From positions 3,224,001 to 3,288,000 of the forward strand of contig NZ_CP049362.1 of assembly GCF_019343455.1 (NCBI RefSeq): a stretch of 64,000 nt of DNA, read 5' to 3'. Positions within the stretch are counted from its first letter, which is position 1. Each line of letters opens with the position of its first letter. Of the stretch, positions 8,467-18,649 are shown in pieces. A program made the translations under genes and the position numbers. The stretch comes from Alcaligenes ammonioxydans (GTDB lineage: Bacteria > Pseudomonadota > Gammaproteobacteria > Burkholderiales > Burkholderiaceae_B). The notes under the pieces were generated by a model. The model was not told the origin of the DNA. It saw only the letters and a list, made by a program, of their open reading frames with translations, and did not search any database.

Positions 8467-11400
8467 TTATAGAGTCGAAGTTGTCTGGTTCTTGCGGCGC
8501 ATGAAACGATGACGCAGACGATCCAGATAAAGATAAACGACCGGAGTGGTATAGAGCGTCAGAATCTGACTGAGCACCAGCCCGCCCACAATCGTGACCC
8601 CCAAAGGCTGGCGCATCTCGACACCGGGCCCAGAGGCCACAATCAGGGGGATAGCGCCAAAAATGGCAGACAAGGTCGTCATCATGATGGGGCGAAAACG
8701 TACCAGGCAGGCCTCATAAATCGCCTCACGCGAGCCCATGCCGCGCTCACGCTCCATTTGCAAGGCATAGTCCACCATCATGATGGCGTTTTTCTTGACG
8801 ATACCAATCAGCAAAAACACCCCGATCATGGCAATCAGGTTGAACTCGCCACTGGTCATCATCAGGGCCAGCAACGCGCCGATTCCGGCCGAAGGCAAGG
8901 TCGACAAGATAGTCAGCGGATGCATATAGCTCTCATAGAGCATCCCCAACACAATATACAAAGCCACCAGAGCCGCCAAAAACATCAAGGGCTGCTTGGC
9001 CAGGGCATCGAGCATCTGGGCCGTGTTGCCTTCAAATCCGGCCTGAATCTCGCGGGTGGGCAATTGAATGCGCGCCATGGCCTGCTCGATTGCTGCTGTC
9101 GCCTCGCTCAGGGTGACTCCTTCGGCCAAATCGAAAGAGACAGACTCGGCCACCAACAGTCCCGTGTGGTTGATGCTGCGCGGCGCAGTTCCCGCACTAA
9201 AGCGGGTAAAGGCAGACAAGGGAACCCGGGTTCCATCCTTGGCCACCACTTCGATTTCCTTAAGCGATTCCAGGTCCTGGGCAAAACGCGGCTCCACTTC
9301 CATCACCACGTAATACTGGTTCAAGCGACCATAAATTGTCGAGACCTGGCGCTGGGAAAAAGAGTTATTCAGCGTTCCAGCCACCATGGCCATGTCAATG
9401 CCCAGACGGGACGCCATATCACGATCGATCTCCAGCTGAACCAGGCCCGCCTTATCGTCCGTACCGGTATCCACGTCCACCAGTTCAGGCAGTTCGGCCA
9501 TGGCCTGCTGCACCTTGGGCAACCAGGTTTTCAACAGCTCCAGATCGCTGCCCATCAAGGAGTAATCATAGGAGCCGCTACGCCCCCCTCCTCCGCTGCC
9601 TACCGGGATATCCTGTTGCGGCACCATGAACATGCGTGCACCCGGCGTAGTCGACAAAGGCTCGCGCAGGCGATTGACGATGTCCGTCGTGCTGGCCTTG
9701 CGCTCATCCATGGGCTTGAGTTCCACCAGAATAAAGGACGAGGTACTGCCGCCCCGGCCCCCGGCAAACACCGCAACCGAGCGAATGTCCGGGTCCTGAT
9801 TCAGGATGGAGCGAAAGTGCTCCAGCTTGGGCACCATGGACTGAAACGAGGTACCCCTGTCCACCCGGAAAAAACCCATCAACTGTCCGGTATCTTGCTG
9901 GGGGAACAGGCCCTTGGGCACCACGGTATACAGATACACATTCAGACCGATGGTGGCAAACAAGGAAAACAGCATCAGACGATGATGTTTGAGGGCCCAC
10001 TGCAACGAGCGGCGATACGCCCGCCAGCTGACATTGCCAATCCAGCCTAAAAAGCGGCTGATTGGATGCGAACCCTCCGACTCCTGCGGCCCGGGGCGCA
10101 GCAAGCGGGCCGACATCATCGGAGTGAGCATCAGAGAGATCACCAACGACACCAGAACGGCCGTACACAGCGTGACTGCAAACTCCATGAACAGCCGCCC
10201 TGCCAGCCCCCCGATCAACCACAAGGGGATGAACACCGCCACCAGCGACAAGCTCATGGCCGTTACGGTAAAGCCCACTTCACGAGTCCCGCGCAAGGCC
10301 GCCCGCATCGGTGACAGACCTTTTTCCAAATAACGCATGATGCTCTCGAGCACCACAATCGCATCATCCACCACAAAACCCGTCGCCACGATCAAGGCCA
10401 TCAGGGAAATGGTATTGAGCGTAAAGCCGAACAGATGCATGAACGCAAAGGTACTGATCAGGGAGGCCGGGACCGCAATGGCGGGAATCAGGGCGGCCCG
10501 CCAATTTCGCAGAAACACCAACACCACCAGCACCACCAGGGCTACCGCGATAATCAGGGTAAGCTGAGCCTCTTCCAAGGTGGCCCGGATACTGGGCGTG
10601 CGGTCCTGTGCGACCGTCAACTGCGCCTGACTGGGCAGCATTTCCTCGATATCGGGCAACCGTTCGCGAATGGTGTTGACGGTCTCGATAATATTGGCGC
10701 CCGCCTGACGACGCACAATCAACAACACCGCTTCCTGGTTGTTCAAATAGCCCAGGCTGTGAATGTTCTCCACAGAATCCTCAACCTTGGCGACATCGCC
10801 CAAACGGATCACCTGTCCGTCCTGGTTTTTCAGCACCAGAGGCTCAAAAAATCGTGCCTGGTTGTACTGCTTGCCCGAGTTGATCTGCCATTGACCCTGC
10901 TCGCTTTCCAGATACCCGTTGGGACGCAAACTATTGGCGTTATTGATGACTGCACGCACATCATCCAAGGCAATGCCAGCCGAGGCCAGGGCTTTGGGGT
11001 TCAAGCCAACCCGCACCGCCGGCAAGGAACCGCCCCCCACATCCACCGAACCCACACCCGGAATCTGCGCCAGCTTTTGCTGCACAATGCCGCTGGCCAT
11101 ATCAAAAAGCTGGGCCTTGCTGGCCGTTTGCGACGTCAGCGCCAGCACCATGATGGGCATGGAGGAAGGGTTGACCTTCTCGTAGGTCGGGACGCTGGAC
11201 ATGCCCGAGGGCAGCATGGGCCGTGCCTGATTGATGGCAGCCTGCACATCGCGGGCGGCCCCCTCAATATCTCGATCCAGATCAAAAATCAGCATGATCT
11301 GGGTGGAGCCTTCGCTGCTGCGCGAACTCATCTCTGAGATCCCGGCAATGGAACCGAGGGCCTGCTCCAGCGGCGTTGCCACACTGGAGGCCATCGTCTC

Positions 11401-11571
11401 AGGGCTGGCGCCTGGCAAGTTGGCTGAAATCGCGATCACCGGAAAATCCATTTCCGGCAAGGAGGATACCGGCAAGAGGCGCAATGCCAATGCGCCCACC
11501 AGCACCATCGCCAGCGCCAGCAGGCTGGAGCCCACTGGACGAAAAATGAACAAACCTAGCAAACGTTTCAT
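8467..11571 (-). CDS. RND efflux pump permease, MdtC type
   Basis: A 1034-residue inner-membrane RND transporter driven by proton flux. The N-terminus (about 10–30) is the first transmembrane segment, preceded by the FIFRPV motif; TM4 carries the proton-relay pair in GFVVDDAIVVLE (near residue 405). The periplasmic loops contain the usual repeats and the second half repeats the topology, ending in TTPVVYLYLDRL. With the neighbouring MdtB-like subunit it probably forms a heteromeric pump as in MdtBC or MuxBC. The start overlaps the upstream pump stop as ATGA, so translation is coupled. Gene name given only as a type because MdtC and MuxC cannot be told apart by eye. Confidence 0.93.
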   Translation of the reverse strand: MKRLLGLFIFRPVGSSLLALAMVLVGALALRLLPVSSLPEMDFPVIAISANLPGASPETMASSVATPLEQALGSIAGISEMSSRSSEGSTQIMLIFDLDRDIEGAARDVQAAINQARPMLPSGMSSVPTYEKVNPSSMPIMVLALTSQTASKAQLFDMASGIVQQKLAQIPGVGSVDVGGGSLPAVRVGLNPKALASAGIALDDVRAVINNANSLRPNGYLESEQGQWQINSGKQYNQARFFEPLVLKNQDGQVIRLGDVAKVEDSVENIHSLGYLNNQEAVLLIVRRQAGANIIETVNTIRERLPDIEEMLPSQAQLTVAQDRTPSIRATLEEAQLTLIIAVALVVLVVLVFLRNWRAALIPAIAVPASLISTFAFMHLFGFTLNTISLMALIVATGFVVDDAIVVLESIMRYLEKGLSPMRAALRGTREVGFTVTAMSLSLVAVFIPLWLIGGLAGRLFMEFAVTLCTAVLVSLVISLMLTPMMSARLLRPGPQESEGSHPISRFLGWIGNVSWRAYRRSLQWALKHHRLMLFSLFATIGLNVYLYTVVPKGLFPQQDTGQLMGFFRVDRGTSFQSMVPKLEHFRSILNQDPDIRSVAVFAGGRGGSTSSFILVELKPMDERKASTTDIVNRLREPLSTTPGARMFMVPQQDIPVGSGGGGRSGSYDYSLMGSDLELLKTWLPKVQQAMAELPELVDVDTGTDDKAGLVQLEIDRDMASRLGIDMAMVAGTLNNSFSQRQVSTIYGRLNQYYVVMEVEPRFAQDLESLKEIEVVAKDGTRVPLSAFTRFSAGTAPRSINHTGLLVAESVSFDLAEGVTLSEATAAIEQAMARIQLPTREIQAGFEGNTAQMLDALAKQPLMFLAALVALYIVLGMLYESYMHPLTILSTLPSAGIGALLALMMTSGEFNLIAMIGVFLLIGIVKKNAIMMVDYALQMERERGMGSREAIYEACLVRFRPIMMTTLSAIFGAIPLIVASGPGVEMRQPLGVTIVGGLVLSQILTLYTTPVVYLYLDRLRHRFMRRKNQTTSTL

Positions 11572-14500
11572 GTCGACTCGCGCACCGACTTGGCACCACG
11601 GCGGGTAAAGCGATCAAAAAACAGATAGATCACGGGAGTCGTAAACAAGGTCAGCACCTGACTGACCAGCAGCCCCCCCACCATGACCAGGCCCAGGGGC
11701 TGGCGCAGCTCTGCGCCAGAGCCGGTTGCCAGCATCAGGGGGATGGCGCTGAACAAGGCCGCCAGGGTGGTCATCAAAATAGGGCGAAAACGCAGTAAAG
11801 CCGCCTGATGAATCGCCTCCTGAGGACTGACCCCCTGCTCGCGCTGAGCCTCCAGCGCAAAGTCGATCATCATGATGGCGTTCTTTTTCACGATGCCAAT
11901 CAACAGGATGATCCCGATCACCCCGACCATATCCAAATCCCGCCCGGCCAGCAGCAACGCCAGCAAGGCCCCGATCGCGGCAGAGGGCAAGGTAGACAGA
12001 ATCGTGATGGGGTGTATGTAGCTTTCATACAAAATCCCCAGCACGATATACATGGTCAGCACCGCAGCGAGCATCAGCCACAGCGTGCTGGACAAGGACG
12101 CATGAAAGGCTTTGGCCGCACCCAGATAGCGGGTGTCCACCGAGGATGGCATGCCGATCTCGTCAGGGACGGTTTCAATCGCTTCAATCGCGTCGGACAA
12201 GGAATAGCCGTCCGCCACATCAAAGGACACATTCACGGCGGGAAATTGACCCAGCCGCTCCACCGACAAGGTGCTTGGCACCAGCTCGATACGCGCCAGG
12301 GAGGTAATGGGCACCGGCGTACCTGCCGTGGTCATCACGTAAATATTTTCCAGGTCCTGCGGGTCCTGGCGATACTGGTCCTTGACCTCCAGCACCACCC
12401 GATATTGCGCAGACTGCGTGTAGATCGTGGAGATCAAACGCTGACCAAAAGCGTCATACAGGGCATCGTCGATATTGGCCTTGGTCACACCCACGCGGGC
12501 TGCGGCATCCCGGTCGATATCGAGCAGCACCTGCAAGCCCTTGTCCTGCAGGCTCATGGAAGCATCTTTAATCTGCGGCAAGGCTTTGACCGCCTCCAGC
12601 CAACGCGGCATCCAGCGAGTCAGCACCGCCGTTTCCGGATCGGACAAAGCCATCTGATACACATTACGGCTGATCTGGTCATCCACCGTCAGTTCCTGAA
12701 TGGACTGCTGGTAAACCGTCAAACCCGGAATATCCTTCAGGCGCGCATCGAGTCGGGCCATGATTTCGTCGGCCGTGGCACGGCCCGAGCCGATCGGCTT
12801 GAGGGCAATTTGCAGGCGACCATTATTCAAGGTGGCATTGGTGCCATCCACGCCGATAAAGGAGGTCACGGCCTGCACATCCGGGTCTTCAAGGACGATG
12901 GCAACCGCTTGCTGCTGCAAGTCCCCCATGGCACGGAACGACGCGGTTTGAGGCCCCTGCGTAATCGCCTGGATCAGGCCGGTGTCCTGTTGCGGAAAAA
13001 ATCCTTTGGGAACCACCAGGTACAACAGCCCTGTCATCAGCACCGTGCCCAACGCCACCCATAGAGTCAAGGTCTGGTGACGCAACACGACCCGCAGGCC
13101 ACGATCGTACGCGGCAATGATGCGATCCATCTGTTCGCCCAGCCAGGTCGTGAAGCGGCCATACTGACGCTCATCCTCGGGCTTGAGCATGCGCGCGCAC
13201 ATCATGGGCGTGAGCGTGAGCGAAATGAACAGGGACAACAGGATAGCCACCGCCAGCGTAATGGCAAATTCACGAAACAGACGGCCGATCACATCACTCA
13301 TAAAGAGCAAGGGAATCAACACGGCAATCAGGGAAATGGTCAAGGACAGCAGCGTAAAGCCAATCTGCGCAGCCCCCTTCAAAGCGGCCTGCAACGCGGA
13401 TTCACCTTTTTCAATGTAGCGGGCAATGTTCTCGATCATCACGATCGCATCATCAACCACGAAGCCGGTGGCCACAGTCAGCGCCATGAGGGTCAGATTG
13501 TTAACGCTGAAGCCCCACATCAACATGATGGCAAAGGTGGCGATCAGGGAGATAGGCACCACGACGCTCGGTATCAAGGTGGCCGTCCAGGTGCGCAGAA
13601 AAACAAAGGTCACCAACACCACCAGCACGATGGCCAGCATCATTTCCTTTTGCACATGGTCAACCGAATCGCGAATGGTCTGCGTGCGGTCCGTGGCCAC
13701 CTCAACGTCCACGCCCACCGGCAAGGAACGGCGGATCTCGGGCAACAGACTCTGAATCTGATCCACGACATCAATGACATTGGCCCCGGGCTGACGCTGA
13801 ATATTCAGCAAGATCGCCGGGACTGTGCCCATCCAGGCCGCCTGACGCACATCCTGGGCATCCCGCAGCACCGTGGCCAATTCCCCCAGGCGTACGGCTG
13901 CGCCGTCCTTGTAGCTGACAATCAGGTTTTCATAGTCCCGCACCGTCTTCAACTGCTCGTTGGCGCCGATGCTGGTCGAGCGCTGGGGACCGTCCAGATT
14001 CCCTTTGGGTTGATTCACGTTGGCGGCAACGACTGCCTGCCGGATGTGGCTGAGAGTCAGATTGCGTGCAGCCAGGGCATTGGGATCTGCCTGAATACGT
14101 ACGGCAGGCTCCTGCCCCCCGGCAATACTGACCAGGCCCACGCCTGTGACCTGTGACAGTTTCTGCGCAACACGCACGTCAATAAGATCACGCACCTCGT
14201 GCAACGGCATATTCGGGGAGGTCACCGCCAGAGAAATGACCGGGGTATCAGCCGGATTGACCTTGTTGTAGATGGGGGGGGCCGGCAAATCATTGGGCAA
14301 CATATTTGAGGCGGCATTAATGGCCGCCTGCACTTCTTGCTCAGCCACATCCAGGGGCAAGCCCAAATCAAACTGCAAGGTAATGCGCGATGCGCCGCCT
14401 GAGCTGGACGAAATCATCTGCGACAGGCCCGACATGCTGCCAAACCGCCGCTCAAGGGGGGAGGTAATTAAAGACGCTACCACATCCGGACTGGCGCCCG

Positions 14501-14654
14501 GATACAAGGTAACCACCTGAATCGTGGGATAGTCCACCTGCGGCAAGGCGGCTACAGGCAGCATACGATAGGCCAGCAAACCCGATACCAGCAGGGCTAC
14601 CATCGCCAGGGTGGTAGCCACCGGGCGCAGGATAAAAATACGCGACATGCTCAC
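11568..14654 (-). CDS. RND efflux pump permease, MdtB type
   Basis: A 1028-residue RND permease paralogous to its downstream neighbour. It begins with the FILRPVATTL segment that opens MdtB/MuxB proteins and carries the proton-relay motif GFVVDDAIVMIE near residue 405. The C-terminal half contains LLIGIVKKNAIMMIDFALE and ends after the last membrane helix in FTRRGAKSVREST. The start could be GTG at 14654 or ATG at 14648, two codons further in; the GTG has the better spacing to a GAG-type ribosome binding site. The adaptor gene stops 3 bases before this start. Confidence 0.93.
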   Translation of the reverse strand: MSMSRIFILRPVATTLAMVALLVSGLLAYRMLPVAALPQVDYPTIQVVTLYPGASPDVVASLITSPLERRFGSMSGLSQMISSSSGGASRITLQFDLGLPLDVAEQEVQAAINAASNMLPNDLPAPPIYNKVNPADTPVISLAVTSPNMPLHEVRDLIDVRVAQKLSQVTGVGLVSIAGGQEPAVRIQADPNALAARNLTLSHIRQAVVAANVNQPKGNLDGPQRSTSIGANEQLKTVRDYENLIVSYKDGAAVRLGELATVLRDAQDVRQAAWMGTVPAILLNIQRQPGANVIDVVDQIQSLLPEIRRSLPVGVDVEVATDRTQTIRDSVDHVQKEMMLAIVLVVLVTFVFLRTWTATLIPSVVVPISLIATFAIMLMWGFSVNNLTLMALTVATGFVVDDAIVMIENIARYIEKGESALQAALKGAAQIGFTLLSLTISLIAVLIPLLFMSDVIGRLFREFAITLAVAILLSLFISLTLTPMMCARMLKPEDERQYGRFTTWLGEQMDRIIAAYDRGLRVVLRHQTLTLWVALGTVLMTGLLYLVVPKGFFPQQDTGLIQAITQGPQTASFRAMGDLQQQAVAIVLEDPDVQAVTSFIGVDGTNATLNNGRLQIALKPIGSGRATADEIMARLDARLKDIPGLTVYQQSIQELTVDDQISRNVYQMALSDPETAVLTRWMPRWLEAVKALPQIKDASMSLQDKGLQVLLDIDRDAAARVGVTKANIDDALYDAFGQRLISTIYTQSAQYRVVLEVKDQYRQDPQDLENIYVMTTAGTPVPITSLARIELVPSTLSVERLGQFPAVNVSFDVADGYSLSDAIEAIETVPDEIGMPSSVDTRYLGAAKAFHASLSSTLWLMLAAVLTMYIVLGILYESYIHPITILSTLPSAAIGALLALLLAGRDLDMVGVIGIILLIGIVKKNAIMMIDFALEAQREQGVSPQEAIHQAALLRFRPILMTTLAALFSAIPLMLATGSGAELRQPLGLVMVGGLLVSQVLTLFTTPVIYLFFDRFTRRGAKSVREST

Positions 14655-14657
14655 GGC

Positions 14658-15926
14658 TTACTCGCTTGCTGGACGTGGACGGCGACCCTCACCCGTACGC
14701 GGATTCTGCGCTGTGCCGGCGGCATCAGCCTGAACAGGCTTTTCAACGGCCTGACCATCCTGGTTCATCACCTCGACCTGCGAGCCTTCACGCAGACGAT
14801 CGGTGCCTTCTACCACAACGCGATCGCCTTCTTTCAGACCGCTTGTCACCAGGGTTTGCTCCAAGGTGGCTGTCCCTAGCTCCACCACTTGAATATGAAC
14901 CTTGTCCTCGGCATCCAGGGTATAGACATAGGTTCCCACCGCCCCCCGCTGCACCGCATGAGAAGGAATGAGCAATCCCTGGTCCTGCCCCAGAAACACT
15001 CGAGCATTGACAAACTGATTGGCAAACAGGGTTTCATCGGCATTTTCAAACTCGGCCTTCACCTTCAAGGTGCCGGTATTGATGTCGATCTGGTTGTCCA
15101 GTGCCTGCAAGCGGCCTTTATCCGACAAAATCTGTCCCTTGCTGTCGATCAGGGTCACGCGCAAGGGGGACTCACTTTGTCTCATGGCCTCCAGCAAGCG
15201 ACTTAGCTGGTTTTGAGGCAAGGAAAATTCCACACCGATGGGGTCAATCTGGGTAATCAGAACAATGCCATCGGTATTGCCGGCTGACACCAGATTGCCC
15301 TGGTCCAGCTTGCGCAAACCCAGGCGGCCCTCCAGGGGCGCGGTAATGCGCGTGCGGTCCAATTGAACCTGGGCACGCGCCACCTCAGCCTGATTGGATT
15401 TGATCTGCGCCTGCAGTTGCTGAACCGCCGTTTCCTTGGTCTCCAAAGATTGACGGGAAATCGAATTTTGTTGAAATAGGATGCGGTGGCGTTGCAGCTC
15501 TTGTTGCGCCCCTTTTAACTGGGCCTGATTTTGCGCCAATTGTCCGCGAGCCTGATCCAGCTGCACCTGATAGGTGCGCGGGTCAATCTCGGCCAGCAGC
15601 TCGCCTGCTTTCACACGCTGGCCATCGTTGAAATAGATGCGTTCGAGCACGCCGTCGACCTGCCCACGCACAGCCACCGTTTGTAAGGGCTTGACGGTGG
15701 CAATCGCATTAACGGTTTGATCGATCAAACCTTGCTGCACGGTCGACACATGAACCGGAACTTTCGTGGCCCCCATCATGCCGCGCGGCCCCCGCAAAGG
15801 GCCGGCGGTATCAGAAGAGGAAGACAGGGCGTAATAAACAAGGCCTGCCGTGACCAGCAGCCCTACCACCACCCAGACATAGAAAGATCGGGACCGCCGA
15901 CCCCTGCCTGCGTTCAACTCCGACAT
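14658..15926 (-). CDS. RND efflux periplasmic adaptor, MdtA type
   Basis: A 422-residue membrane fusion protein that bridges the RND pumps and the outer membrane channel. One N-terminal membrane anchor (about 15–33) follows a basic segment. The lipoyl halves (VRGQVDGVLERIYFNDGQRVKAGELLAEIDPRTYQ, shown here only by position, about 95–130) flank a helical hairpin rich in Gln/Ala (about 130–190), then beta-barrel and proximal domains. The C-terminal 35 residues are polar and disordered. The chosen ATG at 15926 follows GGGGAG at good spacing; a TTG eight codons upstream is less likely. First gene of the four-gene efflux operon. No linked regulator is seen. Confidence 0.92.
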   Translation of the reverse strand: MSELNAGRGRRSRSFYVWVVVGLLVTAGLVYYALSSSSDTAGPLRGPRGMMGATKVPVHVSTVQQGLIDQTVNAIATVKPLQTVAVRGQVDGVLERIYFNDGQRVKAGELLAEIDPRTYQVQLDQARGQLAQNQAQLKGAQQELQRHRILFQQNSISRQSLETKETAVQQLQAQIKSNQAEVARAQVQLDRTRITAPLEGRLGLRKLDQGNLVSAGNTDGIVLITQIDPIGVEFSLPQNQLSRLLEAMRQSESPLRVTLIDSKGQILSDKGRLQALDNQIDINTGTLKVKAEFENADETLFANQFVNARVFLGQDQGLLIPSHAVQRGAVGTYVYTLDAEDKVHIQVVELGTATLEQTLVTSGLKEGDRVVVEGTDRLREGSQVEVMNQDGQAVEKPVQADAAGTAQNPRTGEGRRPRPASE

Positions 15927-16127
15927 GAATACTCCCCGGCTAAAACTCAATTGTCTCTACGCACAGTCTAAAGAAGCGTTTAAACGTCTCCATCGCTGTA
16001 ACGACAGGCATTATGCCGCCAAATATTGGCAGCCCGACCGGTCAAACGACAAAGCGTCCCTCACGCCAGACCGCGCTGGCACAGCAAGTATAAAAGCGGC
16101 TGTCTGAACCTTATATGAACAGCGTTT

Positions 16128-16883
16128 TCAGCCGAAGTTGCAACGAGCCAGCCGAAAGGGAATATCCACGGTCACGGCCTGCGGTTTTAATTGATTGTCT
16201 TGCTGTACAAAGCGTATCCAGATGACATACCGGTTCGCGCTCATTTCGGGATAGATGCACGCCCCCGCATCCACCCAGACGCGCAGCAGCTGGAAGGTTT
16301 TGCCAGCCAGCATCTCCTGATAGGAGCCATCGCGGGCAATCTGGTCGGCCGAGTCGCCGGACTGACGCAGCAGACGCAAGATCAAGGCCAGGCCTTGATA
16401 AAGCGGTAAAAAAGACTCGGACCAGCGGCGCAAATCCTGAACGCGATCCTTGTCCGGCCGCTGTTGCCAGGAATAATAAGAAGGCATATCCACCGGGGAG
16501 GTGCCGCCGGGCACGGCGACCCGGCCGCGCAAGCTGGTCAGCCATTCATTCTCACGCAAACCTTGTCCCACCCGCCCTTGGGCAGACAGGTCGGCGGCCG
16601 CGCGCACGATCTGCTCGATCATCTTGTCCAGTGCCTGCAACTGCACCCCAGGGTGCTCGCGCAGTGCGGCCAGCGCCACGCGCTGACGTTCCAGATCCTG
16701 CAAAACGGCCGAACGCAAGTCGGTTCGATCTGCAATGTCCAGCAAATCAAATAAAGTCGCTACTGCGATCTGGTGCGAGTACGCATCCTGGTTGGCCGAA
16801 AAATGAAACAGCCTATCGAACAAGTATTCGACTCTCAGTAAAGCCCGGACACGCTCATTGCATGGGTATTCGTATAGAGTCAC
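16128..16883 (-). CDS. zapD: Cell division protein ZapD
   Basis: A 251-residue cytoplasmic protein of the ZapD (DUF1342) family, which crosslinks FtsZ filaments at the division ring. The N-terminus reads MTLYEYPCNERVRALLRVEYLFDR in pieces that match the family's opening (YEYP-NER-R--LRLE-LF). The helical domain is followed by the C-terminal beta-domain with YPEMSANRYVIWIRF (about 213–227). The start is GTG at 16883. It lies 49 bases downstream of coaE on the same strand, the usual coaE–zapD arrangement; the small yacG gene that often follows was not found in the 177 bases before the efflux operon. Confidence 0.92.
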   Translation of the reverse strand: MTLYEYPCNERVRALLRVEYLFDRLFHFSANQDAYSHQIAVATLFDLLDIADRTDLRSAVLQDLERQRVALAALREHPGVQLQALDKMIEQIVRAAADLSAQGRVGQGLRENEWLTSLRGRVAVPGGTSPVDMPSYYSWQQRPDKDRVQDLRRWSESFLPLYQGLALILRLLRQSGDSADQIARDGSYQEMLAGKTFQLLRVWVDAGACIYPEMSANRYVIWIRFVQQDNQLKPQAVTVDIPFRLARCNFG

Positions 16884-16932
16884 GCGTTTAAAAACCTTTA
16901 TTTGTCGGCTGGGGGTCAGACACGGTGTGGTG

Positions 16933-17535
16933 TCAGGCAGTCAAGGCACACCAGCGTTGGTGTACAGCCCGCGCCCGCTCTTCCAACACGGGCAACGTCG
17001 TCTGCCCATCGTTCAGAACCACATCATCAGCCACCGCCAGGCGTTGCTGACGTTGCGCTTGTGCGGCCATGATACGTTCAATTGTGGCCACTGCCAGCCC
17101 GCTGCGCTTTTGCACGCGCGCGATCTGGGTCGCCTCATCACAATCGACAACGCAAATCCGGTCCACACGGTCGCTCCATCGTCCTGACTCCACCAGCAAG
17201 GGTACAACCACAACAAGATAACATCCCTGCGCCTTCAAGGTCTGTGCTTTTGTTACGTTCCAAATCAGAGGATGAATGATCGCCTCCAGGCGATGACGGG
17301 CGGCCGGATCAGCAAACACGCAGGCTCGCATCCAGTCCCGATCCATCGAGCCGTCAGCGGCCAGGGCTTCGGCACCAAAAGTATCGCGGATAGGCCCAAT
17401 GGCCAAGCCACCGGGCGCGGTCAGCTCATGGGCGATCACATCCGTATCCACCACCGCCGCCCCCCAGGAAGCAAAAAAATTGGCCACCTGGCTTTTGCCC
17501 GATCCAATTCCACCAGTCAGCCCAATTGTCAGCAT
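16933..17535 (-). CDS. coaE: Dephospho-CoA kinase CoaE
   Basis: A 200-residue P-loop kinase that phosphorylates the 3'-hydroxyl of dephospho-CoA in the last step of coenzyme A synthesis. The Walker A motif is GGIGSGKS at residues 8–15, followed by VVDTDVIAHELT (about 31–42), the HP-LI segment IIHPLIW, and VVVVPLLVE with the LID arginines around KRSGLA. The start at 17535 gives the typical MLTIGLTGGIG; an upstream in-frame start adds eight unconserved residues. panC, another CoA-pathway gene, lies about 2 kb away on the same strand but not in the same operon. Confidence 0.95.
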   Translation of the reverse strand: MLTIGLTGGIGSGKSQVANFFASWGAAVVDTDVIAHELTAPGGLAIGPIRDTFGAEALAADGSMDRDWMRACVFADPAARHRLEAIIHPLIWNVTKAQTLKAQGCYLVVVVPLLVESGRWSDRVDRICVVDCDEATQIARVQKRSGLAVATIERIMAAQAQRQQRLAVADDVVLNDGQTTLPVLEERARAVHQRWCALTA

Positions 17536-17668
17536 GTGCAATCCACGGATAAAAAACAAAACTGTAACGTACCCGCGCCAATCCTCCTACCCTCGATAGG
17601 TCTGATACTGTCCCGCCAGGCCAGGTCTAGCGTAGAATTCAGCTATCACCAGTCCACGGAAGCCCGCC

Positions 17669-18310
17669 ATGTCTTTCCTCAAGATTTCTCCTCTGCGTTC
17701 ACTGCCCCTGCTCTCGCTTGTTTTGCTGGCAGCCTGCGCCCAGGCACCCGTTCAGCCCACCCCTAACGAAGGCCGTGACTCTACCCAGAAAGACGCCCTG
17801 CGCCAGGCACAAGGCAGCAGCACCGCCCGTGCCCCCTCGCAAATCAATCTGGGTTTTGGCAATCAGGAAGGTCTGCGCGCCATTACCCCGGCCAGCGCCG
17901 AGCAAGCCCCGGCCGCCCAGGCCGATCACAGTGTTGCCGAACTGGCCGAGCCCAAAACATTTCTAGGCACCCTGTCCTGCCCGCCCCAAGGTGGCATTTG
18001 CGAACCTTACAAAATCAGCGTGACCCTGGCGCCAGCCGGTCAATGGCGTTTAAGAGCCACCCCGCTGGGTGCTGGTCAGTCTTACCACAAGGGCGGTTGC
18101 TGGGTCCCCATCGGCACACAGCCCACCCGCATCGCCTTGTTGGCGGACAATGACTCGACCCTGGCAGATCTGAGCTTTGTAAACAACAATGTCTTGCGCG
18201 TTAACACCTTCAACCAGCAACGTCCCACGCTGGAGAGCCACTTGACCCGACAAGCGGATCTGGACCCGGTCAGTGAGCTGGACAGCCAGCCAATCCCCGC
18301 CTGCCGCTAA
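17669..18310 (+). CDS. Putative NlpE-like lipoprotein
   Basis: A 213-residue protein with a clear lipoprotein signal peptide (hydrophobic LPLLSLVLLAAC, Cys at about residue 23), then a polar linker to about residue 95. Residues 98–200 hold a small beta-rich domain with FLGTLSCPPQGGICEPY and later GGCWVPIGTQPTRIALLADNDS, which resembles in pattern the N-terminal domain of NlpE/copper-homeostasis lipoproteins (GxLPC...GI..., then a stretch on residual strands). This link is by eye and weak; four Cys in the domain could form disulfides. It faces the LuxR-type gene, ending 3 bases from its stop. Confidence 0.7.
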   Translation: MSFLKISPLRSLPLLSLVLLAACAQAPVQPTPNEGRDSTQKDALRQAQGSSTARAPSQINLGFGNQEGLRAITPASAEQAPAAQADHSVAELAEPKTFLGTLSCPPQGGICEPYKISVTLAPAGQWRLRATPLGAGQSYHKGGCWVPIGTQPTRIALLADNDSTLADLSFVNNNVLRVNTFNQQRPTLESHLTRQADLDPVSELDSQPIPACR

Positions 18311-18313
18311 GTG

Positions 18314-18589
18314 CTATGGTGCAGACTGCCCGCCCATCAAACAGGGCGGCAGCACATCGCGCAGCGCCGGCTCACTAAAGACAAAACGAGTCAGCTCAAC
18401 CGCATTGCGCACGCGTAACTTCTGAAAAACGCGTGCCCGATGCGCTTCGACCGTGCGCTGGGAAATCTCCAATTCGGCCGCAATCACTTTATTCGCCTTA
18501 CCCGTCGCGATATAGGACAGGACATCGCGCTCACGCGGGGTCAGGCTTTCAAAAAGCACAGAAGCGGGAAGGTGGCTATTCAATACCAT
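18314..18589 (-). CDS. Orphan LuxR-type HTH protein
   Basis: A 91-residue protein made almost only of a LuxR/FixJ C-terminal DNA-binding domain: LTPRERDVLSYIATGKANKVIAAEL in pieces at about 16–40, then SQRTVEAHRARVFQKL (about 43–58). It has no receiver or ligand domain. The start at 18589 is the nearest ATG to the domain; an in-frame start at 18649 would add 20 residues without recognisable character. It may be a stand-alone regulator or a remnant of a two-domain response regulator. Target genes unknown. It ends tail-to-tail with the lipoprotein gene. Confidence 0.75.
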   Translation of the reverse strand: MVLNSHLPASVLFESLTPRERDVLSYIATGKANKVIAAELEISQRTVEAHRARVFQKLRVRNAVELTRFVFSEPALRDVLPPCLMGGQSAP

Positions 18590-18649
18590 ATCAGTCTCGT
18601 ATATCTGTACCAGGCGGCCAGGCCACCTGTAATGTGAAGAATTAACCAT

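Noticed and set aside
8509..14156. Several long plus-strand frames opposite the RND pump genes
   Set aside because: Antisense shadows; the minus-strand pumps show full family motifs, the plus frames show none.
15951..16127. yacG gene after zapD
   Set aside because: The gap is only 177 bases and no CxxC-rich small frame is found.
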